Below, piece by piece: positions 26,694-34,373 of a stretch of DNA of 64,000 nt. The notes beneath the pieces were generated by a model. That model made no database searches. It was not told the origin of the DNA and worked only from the letters and a program-made list of their open reading frames with translations. How positions within the stretch are numbered: position 1 is the stretch's first letter; each line of letters begins with the position of its first letter. The DNA comes from Mesorhizobium sp. Root102 (lineage in GTDB: Bacteria; Pseudomonadota; Alphaproteobacteria; Rhizobiales; Rhizobiaceae): contig NZ_LMCP01000004.1 in NCBI RefSeq assembly GCF_001425625.1, positions 1-64,000 on the forward strand, in the 5' to 3' direction. The position numbers and the translations under genes were made by a program.

Positions 26694-29135
26694 ATGAAAT
26701 CGCATGCAAAGGTCGTGGTCATTGGCGGTGGCGTCGTCGGGTGCTCCGTGCTGTTCCATCTCGCCCGCCACGGCTGGACCGATGTTGTGCTGCTGGAGCG
26801 CGACGAACTGACATCCGGCTCGACCTGGCACGCGGCCGGCGGCATGCATACGATCAATGGCGACCCCAACGTAGCCAAGCTGCAGAAATACACGATCAGT
26901 CTCTACAAGGAGATCGAGGAGCTTTCCGGCCAGGCGACCGGCGTGCATCTGACCGGCGGCGTGCTTCTGGCGGCGACCGAGGCACGGCTGGACTGGCTGC
27001 GCGGTGTCGTTGCCAAGGGCCGCTATCTCGGCATCGAGCTCGAGGAAATCTCGCCCAACGAAGCGGCCGAGCTGATGCCGCTGCTCGATCCCAAGCAGTT
27101 CGTCGGTGCCGTCAGAAACAAGGAGGACGGCCATCTCGATCCCTCGGGCGTCACCCACGCCTATGCCAAGGCGGCGCGCAAGCTGGGCGCCGAGGTCGAG
27201 CGATTCACCAAGGTCGAGGACATCGTGCGGCGCTCCGACGGGCTGTGGCGGGTTATCACCAACAGGGGCGAAGTGGTGGCCGAGCATGTCGTCAATGCCG
27301 GCGGCCTGTGGGCGCGCGAGGTCGGCCGCATGGTCGGCCTCGAACTGCCGGTGCTGGCCATGGAGCACATGTACCTGATCACCGAGGATATGCCGGAGGT
27401 CGCCGCCTGGAACGCCAAGACCGGCACCGAGATCATCCACGCGGTCGATTTCGATGGCGAGCTCTACCTGCGCCAGGAGCGCGGCGGCATGCTGATGGGC
27501 ACCTATGAAAAGGCCAACAAGCCATGGTCCGAATACCAGACGCCGTGGAATTTCGGCCATGAATTGCTGGCGCCCGACATCGACCGCATCGCGCCGTCGC
27601 TGGAGGTCGGGTTCCGGCACTTCCCGGCCTTCCAGAACACCGGCATCAAGCAGATCATCAACGGGCCCTTCACCTTCGCGCCGGACGGCAACCCGCTGGT
27701 CGGACCGGTGCGCGGGCTGCCTGGCTTCTGGGTCGCCTGCGGTGTCATGGCCGGTTTTTCGCAGGGCGGCGGCGTTGGCCTCGCCTTGTCGAACTGGATG
27801 ATCGAGGGCGATCCCGGCGCCGATATCTGGGCGATGGATGTCGCACGCTATGGCGATTGGGCGACGATGGCTTACACCAACGCCAAGGTGCGCGAGAACT
27901 ATTCCAGGCGATTCTCGATCCGCTTCCCCAATGAGGAGCTGCCAGCAGGACGGCCGCTGAAGACGACGCCGGTCTATGACCTGCTGTCGGCCAAGGGTGC
28001 GCAATGGGGCGTTGCCTATGGGCTGGAGGTGCCGCTCTGGTACGCGCCCGAGGGCGTCAAGGACGAATTCTCCTGGCGCCGCTCGAGCGACTTCACCCAA
28101 GTTGCCAACGAGGTCGCAACGGTTCGCGACGGTGTCGGCCTGTCCGAGATTTCGAGCTTCGCCAAATACAAGGTGACGGGCGTGGGGGCGGCCGCCTGGC
28201 TCGACCGGATGCTTGCCTGCAAGCTGCCCAAGCCCGGTCGCATGACGCTGGCGCCGATGCTGAAGGAAGACGGCAGACTGATCGGCGACTTCACGCTGTC
28301 CAATCTCGGCCCTCTTGATCGAGATGGGGAAGGCTGGTTCCTCGCCGGCTCCGGGATCGCCGAGCAATACCATATGCGCTGGTTCGAGAAGCACCTGCCT
28401 GATGATGGTTCGGTGCACATTGAGGCGCTGGGCGCGAAGCTCACCGGTCTGTCGATCGCCGGGCCGAAGGCGCGCGATGTGCTGGAAAAGGCCACACGCT
28501 CGGATGTCTCCAATACGGCATTTCCGTTCATGGCCATTGGCAGGATGGATATCGGCATGGCGCCGTGCCTGGTCGGCCGCGTCAGCTACACCGGCGATCT
28601 CGGCTATGAGATCTGGGTGACGCCGGAGTATCAGCGCGCCGCATTCCAGGCCCTGACGGCAGCCGGCGAGGAATTCGGCATCGGCCTGTTCGGCTCGCGC
28701 GCGCTCAACGCGCTGCGGCTGGAAAAGAACTATGGCTCATGGGCACGCGAATACCGGCCTATCTACGGACCGCTGGAAGCCGGGCTCGACCGCTTCGTCG
28801 CCTACGGCAAGGATGCCGATTTCATCGGCAAGGCCGCGGCACTCGCCGAGCGCAAGCAGGGCGGCAAATTGCGCCTGCGCGCCTTCATCGTCGATGCCGA
28901 CGATGCCGATGTCATCGGCGACGAGCCGATCTGGTTCGATGGTGCGGTGCGCGGCTGGGTGACCTCGGGCGGCTACGCGCATCATTCGAAGAAATCCGTC
29001 GCCGTCGGCTACGTGCCGAAGGAGATCGCCGACGAGAGCGATGGCTTCGAGATCGAGTTGCTGGGCAAACGCCATGCGGCGCGCATGCAGGCGGCGCCGC
29101 TGTTCGACGCCAATTTCGAAAGGATGCGCGCCTGA
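26694..29135 (+). CDS. FAD-dependent oxidoreductase with GcvT domain (dimethylglycine/sarcosine dehydrogenase type)
   Basis: Two-part enzyme of 813 aa. Residues 5-35 are the FAD-binding Rossmann motif (VVVIGGGVVGCSVLFHLARH) of a DAO-type amine oxidase domain that runs to about 390. From about 430 to the end is a GcvT/aminomethyltransferase fold (LSEISSFAKYKVTG, GDLGYEIWVTPEYQ, NALRLEKNYGSWAREY) that should pass the one-carbon unit to tetrahydrofolate. Expected chemistry: oxidative demethylation of a dimethyl- or monomethyl-amino acid, yielding methylene-THF. AGGA precedes the ATG by 8 nt. Paired with the upstream MttB homologue. Dimethylglycine and sarcosine are the obvious candidate substrates but others are possible. 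Confidence 0.9.
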   Translation: MKSHAKVVVIGGGVVGCSVLFHLARHGWTDVVLLERDELTSGSTWHAAGGMHTINGDPNVAKLQKYTISLYKEIEELSGQATGVHLTGGVLLAATEARLDWLRGVVAKGRYLGIELEEISPNEAAELMPLLDPKQFVGAVRNKEDGHLDPSGVTHAYAKAARKLGAEVERFTKVEDIVRRSDGLWRVITNRGEVVAEHVVNAGGLWAREVGRMVGLELPVLAMEHMYLITEDMPEVAAWNAKTGTEIIHAVDFDGELYLRQERGGMLMGTYEKANKPWSEYQTPWNFGHELLAPDIDRIAPSLEVGFRHFPAFQNTGIKQIINGPFTFAPDGNPLVGPVRGLPGFWVACGVMAGFSQGGGVGLALSNWMIEGDPGADIWAMDVARYGDWATMAYTNAKVRENYSRRFSIRFPNEELPAGRPLKTTPVYDLLSAKGAQWGVAYGLEVPLWYAPEGVKDEFSWRRSSDFTQVANEVATVRDGVGLSEISSFAKYKVTGVGAAAWLDRMLACKLPKPGRMTLAPMLKEDGRLIGDFTLSNLGPLDRDGEGWFLAGSGIAEQYHMRWFEKHLPDDGSVHIEALGAKLTGLSIAGPKARDVLEKATRSDVSNTAFPFMAIGRMDIGMAPCLVGRVSYTGDLGYEIWVTPEYQRAAFQALTAAGEEFGIGLFGSRALNALRLEKNYGSWAREYRPIYGPLEAGLDRFVAYGKDADFIGKAAALAERKQGGKLRLRAFIVDADDADVIGDEPIWFDGAVRGWVTSGGYAHHSKKSVAVGYVPKEIADESDGFEIELLGKRHAARMQAAPLFDANFERMRA

Positions 29136-29215
29136 AGCGCTTCGGCTTTGCCGATGCGCTTCAGATACCTGTTTTGTGCATGTCGTTGTCCCAAAAGCGC
29201 TGCGCATCCTCTTTC
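29132..29215. repeat. Terminator-like hairpin plus remnant of a rhizobial intergenic mosaic repeat
   Basis: CTGAAGCGC (29132-29140) pairs with GCGCTTCAG (29156-29164) around an inner TCGGC-TTT-GCCGA stem; it overlaps the stop codon of the oxidoreductase gene and probably ends its transcript. It leads into GTGCATGTCGTTGTCCCAAA and GCGCTGCGCA, which resemble the very common intergenic repeat of Rhizobiales genomes (recalled, not searched). The right arm looks truncated. It fills the gap to the convergent DoxX gene. Confidence 0.6.
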
Positions 29216-29220
29216 TGGAG

Positions 29221-29613
29221 TCAGGCGTTGCGGCGGTTGTCCACCGCAAATGCGCCGGCGCCGGCAAATACCAGATAGAGGAAGATGAAGCAGAACGAGA
29301 TCGCCGCATCGCCGCCGTTGTTGACCGGGAAGAAGTCGCGCGGGAAGTGCGCCATGAAATAGGCGATCGCCATTTCGCCGGCCAGAAGGAACGCGACCGG
29401 TCGGGTGAACAGCCCCAACGCCAGCAGAATGCCGCCAGCGAATTCGAGGATGCCGGAGGTGAGTGCCAGCCCGCTCAAAGCACCGGCGTGGTCGCTGACC
29501 GGGAAATTGAACAGTTTCTGGCTGCCGTGTTCGATGAACTGCAGCGCGGTCATGATGCGCAGCACGCCCAGAGCCTGCGGCTTATACTTGGCGAGGCTTT
29601 CGAAAAGCTTCAT
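29221..29613 (-). CDS. DoxX family membrane protein
   Basis: Four-helix inner-membrane protein (130 aa). The family start is visible in ALGVLRIMTALQFIEHGSQK, followed by hydrophobic segments (LSGLALTSGILEFAGGILLA, AFLLAGEMAIAYFMAHF). DoxX-family proteins are linked to thiol or quinone redox homeostasis, but the activity of this subgroup is not established. Monocistronic: convergent with the oxidoreductase gene and divergent from the small secreted protein at 29817. Confidence 0.85.
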   Translation of the reverse strand: MKLFESLAKYKPQALGVLRIMTALQFIEHGSQKLFNFPVSDHAGALSGLALTSGILEFAGGILLALGLFTRPVAFLLAGEMAIAYFMAHFPRDFFPVNNGGDAAISFCFIFLYLVFAGAGAFAVDNRRNA

Positions 29614-29750
29614 GCAAACTCCATTTTAGCTTCGGATCGGCCATAGATTATCGCCCGGAAATGGACCATTCACTTCCCACGGCCTGCCATCAACAATCGG
29701 TGATTGGAAATCTTTCCCCAATCCGACTTTCCATATTTCTCACGTCAGGG

Positions 29751-29779
29751 TTGCACTCATATCTCTATGGTTGTATTAA
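29751..29779 (+). promoter_or_regulatory. Sigma70-type promoter of the small secreted protein gene
   Basis: TTGCAC (29751-29756), a 17-bp spacer and TATTAA (29774-29779) give near-ideal geometry. Transcription would start near 29786, about 30 nt before the ATG at 29817. AGGTGGG at 29799-29805 is the probable ribosome-binding site. Confidence 0.5.
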
Positions 29780-29816
29780 TGTGCGGATATTTCAAATCAG
29801 GTGGGTTCCCTTTGCC

Positions 29817-30305
29817 ATGAAGAAAGTCGTCATCAGCCTGTTCGCAATCCTTGCAGGCACCAGCTTCGCCATGGCCGAGGACGCCGGCTGCGAGGCCTTC
29901 AAATGGCCGGTAACGCGGGAGCAGGCGCTGTTTGCCGCCGCCCCGGCAACACCGTCCGGAGCGGCGCTGGCGGTGGGCGCTGCCGCGGATCTGGCACTGG
30001 TGCCGGTGGAGAAGGCCGGCTTCGCGCTGGCGCCCGAACGTGCCCCCGCGTCAGGCACATTTGGTGCTGTCGCCAGCGTGGAGGTACCGGATGACGGAGC
30101 AATCCAGATCAGCCTGTCGGGCGAGGCCTGGGTTGATGTCATCCAGGATGGCCACGCCATCAAGTCGACGGGTTATAGCGGGGTGAAAACCTGCCCAGGC
30201 ATCCGCAAGAGCGTGCGCTTCAAGCTTGCGTCCGGTCCGGCCACCGTCCAGTTGAGCGGTGCGAAAAAGGCGAACCTGAAGGTGGCGGTGCTGGCGCCGG
30301 AGTGA
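29817..30305 (+). CDS. Small secreted protein of unknown function
   Basis: 162 aa from the ATG at 29817; the reading frame stays open further upstream but MKKVVISLFAILAGTSFAMA-ED is a clear signal peptide, which fixes the start. The mature protein has an Ala/Val-rich middle region and a beta-rich C-terminal half (residues about 80-162) with an SGEAWVDVIQDGH motif. Two Cys (CEAF and TCPG) could form a disulfide. I do not recognise a named family; it is probably periplasmic. A good promoter lies upstream. Confidence 0.75.
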   Translation: MKKVVISLFAILAGTSFAMAEDAGCEAFKWPVTREQALFAAAPATPSGAALAVGAAADLALVPVEKAGFALAPERAPASGTFGAVASVEVPDDGAIQISLSGEAWVDVIQDGHAIKSTGYSGVKTCPGIRKSVRFKLASGPATVQLSGAKKANLKVAVLAPE

Positions 30306-30349
30306 ACAGGCGCCGGCACGGTTAAACATCGGCAGGTCGCACGAACACC

Positions 30350-31126
30350 TTATCGCACCGGCGCCATCAAGGCGAAATGAGCGCCTTGCGGGTCCTGGCA
30401 CTGGACGATCCAACTGCCGCCGGGGACCTCCATCGGCCCCATCAGAATCTTGCCGCCATTGTCGGTCACCCGTTTGGCCGCGGCATCGATGGCTGGAACG
30501 TTGAAATAGAACTGCCACACCGGGACCGGAATCTGCTCTGGCTTGTTCATGATGCCGCCGCCGGATTCGGGGCCGGCCGTGAAGGTCTGGTAGGTGCCCA
30601 TCGGGCCCATGTCGAAATCGCCGGCATCGGCCCAACCGAACTGGTCGGAATAGAAATCGAACGCGGCCTTCCAGTCGCTCGTGTAAAGCTCGTGCCAGCC
30701 GATATGGCCCGGCGTGCTGGCCGGCACGACAGGCTGGTCCGGGCCGTTCGGCTGCAGGAACATGAACGTCGCGCCCTGCGGATCGGCGACGACGGCAAAG
30801 CGGCCGACGCCTGGAATGTCGTCGGGCTGGCGGCGAACGGCGCCGCCGGCTTTCTCCAGCGATGCCGTCGAGGTATCGACATCCTTGGTGTGGATATAGC
30901 CGAGCCAGGCGGGCGGCATGCCCATCTTGGCGGCATCCTCCGGCATCGTCATCAGGCCGCCGACGCCACGCACGCCGACATTCATGACGACATAGCGCGG
31001 CATGCCGGGCGCCACGTCGAATGGCTGCGCCGTCCAGCCGACCACCTTGGGGTAGAACGCCTCGGCGGCGTCGAGATCTGATGTCATCAATTCGTACCAG
31101 AAGAAGGGCATCGGGGCTTTTGGCAT
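30350..31126 (-). CDS. VOC (glyoxalase/bleomycin-resistance fold) protein, two domains
   Basis: 258 aa from the ATG at 31126, which follows GAGGAG at a good spacing; a GTG at 31141 is less likely. It contains two vicinal-oxygen-chelate modules in tandem. The first starts FFWYELMTSDLDAAEAFYPK and the second starts IGWHELYTSDWKAAFDFYSD. Each ends in a beta-strand carrying a potential metal ligand. Proteins of this build are usually annotated as glyoxalase-like or PhnB-like enzymes of unknown substrate. It stands alone, convergent with 29817-30305. Confidence 0.87.
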   Translation of the reverse strand: MPKAPMPFFWYELMTSDLDAAEAFYPKVVGWTAQPFDVAPGMPRYVVMNVGVRGVGGLMTMPEDAAKMGMPPAWLGYIHTKDVDTSTASLEKAGGAVRRQPDDIPGVGRFAVVADPQGATFMFLQPNGPDQPVVPASTPGHIGWHELYTSDWKAAFDFYSDQFGWADAGDFDMGPMGTYQTFTAGPESGGGIMNKPEQIPVPVWQFYFNVPAIDAAAKRVTDNGGKILMGPMEVPGGSWIVQCQDPQGAHFALMAPVR

Positions 31127-31290
31127 TTTCGGTCTCCTCACCTTTCATGCATCGATCGTCGTCCGATCCATCATAGGACGATCCTCACGACGGAAATCCG
31201 ACACCGCCCGGACAGTAATGGTCGAACCGCGGCAAGCGTTCCGAGGCTTGCACGCCGAGCGGTTTTCGATTTCTCTGCGGCAATGAGGGG

Positions 31291-32028
31291 ATGTCGTTCA
31301 TGCGCTTGATGTCGCTCACGCCCGAGCTTGTCGCACTGTGCCACCGGGAGGAGGCCGATCCCGGTCCGGACCCGAGTTGGACGGAGTTGAACGACGAGGA
31401 TTTCCGGACCCTTGCCTTGCGGCTGTCCGAGGAAGCCGACGAGGGGCCGCTATGGGTGTTCGCCTATGGGTCGCTGATCTGGAAGCCGGAATTCGAGTCG
31501 GTCGAGCAACAGCTCGCCACCGCCTTTGGCTGGCACCGCTCTTTCTGCCTCGACATGGTGCGCTGGCGCGGCAGCGCCGAGCAGCCGGGTTTGATGATGG
31601 CGCTCGAACGGGGGGGACGCTGCAACGGGGTGATCTACCGCTTGCCGGAGGGCGAAAAGCCGGCCCAGATCGAAAGGCTGCTGCGGCGCGAGATCAGCGA
31701 CCACGAAAGCATCGACACGGTCAGGTGGCTGCCGGTGCATTCGGCGCAAGGTGCGCTGCGCGCGCTTGGCTTCTGGGTCGGCGTGAAGGGCAGGGGAACG
31801 TCGCTGAACCAGCCGCTGGACAGAGTGGCGAGCGTGCTGGCCAGGGCCTGCGGGCATATCGGATCCGGCGCCGAATATCTCTACAACACGGTCAGCCACC
31901 TCGAATCGTTCGGCATCCACGACCGCAACCTGTGGCGGTTGCAGCAGCTGGTCGCCGATGAGGTCAGGGCTATCCATGGCCACGGACTTGAGCCCGGCCA
32001 TTCCCTCCCGCTGCAAAGGCAGCCGTAG
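31291..32028 (+). CDS. Gamma-glutamylcyclotransferase, ChaC family
   Basis: Cytosolic enzyme (245 aa) predicted to release 5-oxoproline from gamma-glutamyl groups of glutathione or related peptides. The substrate-binding loop is WVFAYGSLIWKP (the family YGSL motif), and the expected catalytic Glu lies in the region after GVIYRLPEGEKPAQIERLL. The family's C-terminal GHIGSGAEYLYNTVSHLE is also present. Start ATG 31291 is preceded by GAGGGG. Monocistronic, ending 129 bp before the preT start. The bacterial substrate range is less certain than for eukaryotic ChaC proteins. Confidence 0.88.
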   Translation: MSFMRLMSLTPELVALCHREEADPGPDPSWTELNDEDFRTLALRLSEEADEGPLWVFAYGSLIWKPEFESVEQQLATAFGWHRSFCLDMVRWRGSAEQPGLMMALERGGRCNGVIYRLPEGEKPAQIERLLRREISDHESIDTVRWLPVHSAQGALRALGFWVGVKGRGTSLNQPLDRVASVLARACGHIGSGAEYLYNTVSHLESFGIHDRNLWRLQQLVADEVRAIHGHGLEPGHSLPLQRQP

Positions 32029-32092
32029 TCGCCATAACATGAGTAAAAAAATCATGTTATTGTCGAGCCTTTTCAGAGGCTTGCGCCGAAAA

Positions 32093-32108
32093 TTGACCAA
32101 TTGATAAA
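32093..32108. promoter_or_regulatory. Predicted RutR operator upstream of preT
   Basis: TTGACCAATTGATAAA matches the E. coli RutR consensus TTGACCANNTGGTCAA at 12 of the 14 defined positions, with the left half-site perfect. It is 49 bp before the preT ATG and its TTGACC could double as a -35 element. A RutR-like repressor gene is at 46107-46739. Confidence 0.6.
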
Positions 32109-32157
32109 AAAATAAAACGTGCTAGCTTTCTCCAAAACAAAACAAGGGGAACTGACG

Positions 32158-33513
32158 ATGCCAGAAGGCCAATTCAGGGAAGGCATTGCAGGCGGCAGGC
32201 TCTCGGCCGACCAGTATGCGGAAAATTTCTCCGACTTGCATCCGCCGCTCGATCACCATGAAGCGCTGGTCGAATCCGACCGCTGCTACTTCTGCTATGA
32301 CGCGCCGTGCATGAACGCATGCCCGACCTCGATCGACATTCCGCTGTTCATCCGCCAGATCTCGACCGGCAACCCGATCGGTTCGGCCAAGACCATCTTC
32401 GACCAGAACATCCTGGGCGGCATGTGCGCTCGGGTCTGCCCAACCGAGACGCTGTGCGAGGAAGTTTGCGTGCGCGAGGTGGCGGAAGGCAAGCCGGTGC
32501 AGATCGGCCGCCTGCAGCGCTATGCCACCGACATCGCCATGGGCGAGAACAAGCAGTTCTATCCGCGTGCCGAGCCGACCGGAAAGACAGTCGCAGTGGT
32601 CGGCGCCGGGCCGGCGGGCCTTGCCGCCGCGCACCGGCTCGCCCGCCACGGCCATGACGTGACCATCCTGGAGGCGCGCCCGAAGGCCGGCGGCCTCAAC
32701 GAATACGGCATCGCGGCCTACAAGAGCGTCGACAATTTCGCCCAGGCCGAAGTCGACTACGTCACCGCGATCGGCGGCATCGACATCCAGAACGGCAAGG
32801 CGCTCGGCCGCGATTACCAGCTGTCCGATCTGATCCGCAATTACGACGCGGTGTTTCTCGGTATGGGGCTTGGCGGGGTCAATGCGCTGCGTGCCGATGG
32901 CGAGGACGCCGACGGCGTCATCAATGCGGTCGAGTTCATTGCCGACCTGCGTCAGGCCAGTGACCTTTCCGGCCTGCCGGTTGGCCGCCGCGTCGTCGTC
33001 ATCGGCGGCGGCATGACGGCGATCGATGCCGCCGTGCAGTCGAAACTGCTCGGCGCGGAGGAGGTGACGATCTGCTACCGGCGCGGCCAGGAGCACATGA
33101 ATGCTTCCGAGTTCGAGCAGGATCTGGCTGCCGCCAACGGCGTCACCATCCGCCACTGGCTGCAGCCGAAGCGGGTAATCGCCGACGGCGGCAAGGTGTC
33201 GGCCATCGAACTCGAATACACCGCCATGAACGGCGACCAGCTCGCTGGCACCGGCGAGACGCTGACGCTCGTTGCCGACCAGGTGTTCAAGGCGATCGGC
33301 CAGAGCTTTGTGCCGGCAGCGCTTAACGGAAGCGGTGTTTCGATCGGCCTCGAGGCCGGCCGCATCAAGGTTGATGCGGAAGGGCGCACGTCGCTGGCCA
33401 GGGTATGGGCCGGCGGCGACTGCATCTTCGGTGGCGACGACCTCACCGTCTCGGCGGTCGCGCAAGGCCGCGACGCGGCGGAGAGCATCAACAGGAGTCT
33501 GACGCGGGGATAG
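32158..33513 (+). CDS. preT: NAD(P)-dependent dihydropyrimidine dehydrogenase, FAD subunit
   Basis: Electron-input subunit (451 aa) for reduction of uracil/thymine to the dihydro forms. AGGGGA lies 6 nt before the ATG at 32158; the frame is open to 32119 but that start has no ribosome-binding site. The N-terminal Fe-S module has clustered Cys (CYFCYDAPCMNACPTSIDIP, then CARVCPTETLCEEVCVR). An FAD-binding VVGAGPAGLAAAHRLARHG follows, then the NAD(P) motif VVVIGGGMTAIDAA. The C-terminus GGDCIFGGDDLTVSAVAQGR completes the glutamate-synthase-like fold. Operon: preT, methyltransferase (ATG at 33519, 5 bp after the preT stop), preA. Expected to be repressed by RutR when pyrimidines are absent. Confidence 0.92.
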   Translation: MPEGQFREGIAGGRLSADQYAENFSDLHPPLDHHEALVESDRCYFCYDAPCMNACPTSIDIPLFIRQISTGNPIGSAKTIFDQNILGGMCARVCPTETLCEEVCVREVAEGKPVQIGRLQRYATDIAMGENKQFYPRAEPTGKTVAVVGAGPAGLAAAHRLARHGHDVTILEARPKAGGLNEYGIAAYKSVDNFAQAEVDYVTAIGGIDIQNGKALGRDYQLSDLIRNYDAVFLGMGLGGVNALRADGEDADGVINAVEFIADLRQASDLSGLPVGRRVVVIGGGMTAIDAAVQSKLLGAEEVTICYRRGQEHMNASEFEQDLAAANGVTIRHWLQPKRVIADGGKVSAIELEYTAMNGDQLAGTGETLTLVADQVFKAIGQSFVPAALNGSGVSIGLEAGRIKVDAEGRTSLARVWAGGDCIFGGDDLTVSAVAQGRDAAESINRSLTRG

Positions 33514-33518
33514 GGATC

Positions 33519-34361
33519 ATGGCCACGATGGAACCGGGCATCGCCCGTCACTACGACATATCGGGTCTGGAGGAGCGGATCATTGCCGCGCTCGCCGACA
33601 CGGGAGTGGACGTTGCCCATCTGCGCGCCGGCGATCTCGAAGCGGCCGATGAATTCCATATTGGCGGCGTGGCCGCCACCAAAGAACTCGTCGATCAGAT
33701 GGACCTCAAGCCCGCAATCAAGCTTCTTGATATCGGATCTGGCATCGGCGGTCCGGCCCGCTTTGTCGCGAATAACGCAGGCGCTGAGGTCACCGGTATC
33801 GACCTGACGCAGAGCTATGTCGATATCGCGACAAGCCTGTCGAAGCGAACGGGAATGGCTGGCAAGACGCGCTTCGTTCAAGGCAGCGCGCTGGGCATGC
33901 CATTCGCGGATGACAGTTTCGATGCGGCAATCATCCTGCATGTCGGTATGAACCTTCCCGACAAGGCGAAGCTGATGAGCGAAACTGCTCGTGTGCTCAA
34001 GCCGGGCGGCGTTTTTGCCGTCTATGATGTGATGAGGCTGAAGGACGGCGCGCTGACCTATCCGCTGCCATGGGCAACTGATGAAACCATGTCCTTCGTT
34101 GCCACGCCGGATGACTATCGCTCGGCGGCGACGGCTGCGGGATTCTCGGTGACTGCTGAGCGACCACGCGGCGCCTTCGCCATCAAGTTCTTTGCAGAGG
34201 TCCGTGCACGCATGACCGCCGCGCAAGCGGAAGGCAAGAAGCCGCCGCCCGGCGTCGGCCTGATCATGGGCGAGGATGCCCGCACCAAGATCGCCAACCT
34301 CACCGCCGCGCTTGAAGGCGGCATTCTCGCACCCGTCGAATTGATCCTACGTCTCGGCTGA
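33519..34361 (+). CDS. Class I SAM-dependent methyltransferase embedded in the pre operon
   Basis: 280 aa. The SAM-binding glycine motif is LLDIGSGIGGPARF, followed by the acidic GIDLTQSYVD and the post-motif ARVLKPGGVFAVYDVM. This places it with small-molecule methyltransferases of the ubiquinone/sarcosine-dimethylglycine type, but the substrate cannot be read from sequence. It is tightly packed, 5 bp after preT and 12 bp before preA, so it is co-transcribed with the pyrimidine dehydrogenase subunits. By eye its codons are slightly less GC-rich than those of its neighbours, which would fit a later insertion into the operon. No methylation step is part of the known reductive uracil pathway. 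Confidence 0.85.
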   Translation: MATMEPGIARHYDISGLEERIIAALADTGVDVAHLRAGDLEAADEFHIGGVAATKELVDQMDLKPAIKLLDIGSGIGGPARFVANNAGAEVTGIDLTQSYVDIATSLSKRTGMAGKTRFVQGSALGMPFADDSFDAAIILHVGMNLPDKAKLMSETARVLKPGGVFAVYDVMRLKDGALTYPLPWATDETMSFVATPDDYRSAATAAGFSVTAERPRGAFAIKFFAEVRARMTAAQAEGKKPPPGVGLIMGEDARTKIANLTAALEGGILAPVELILRLG

Positions 34362-34373
34362 AAGGGACCTGTC

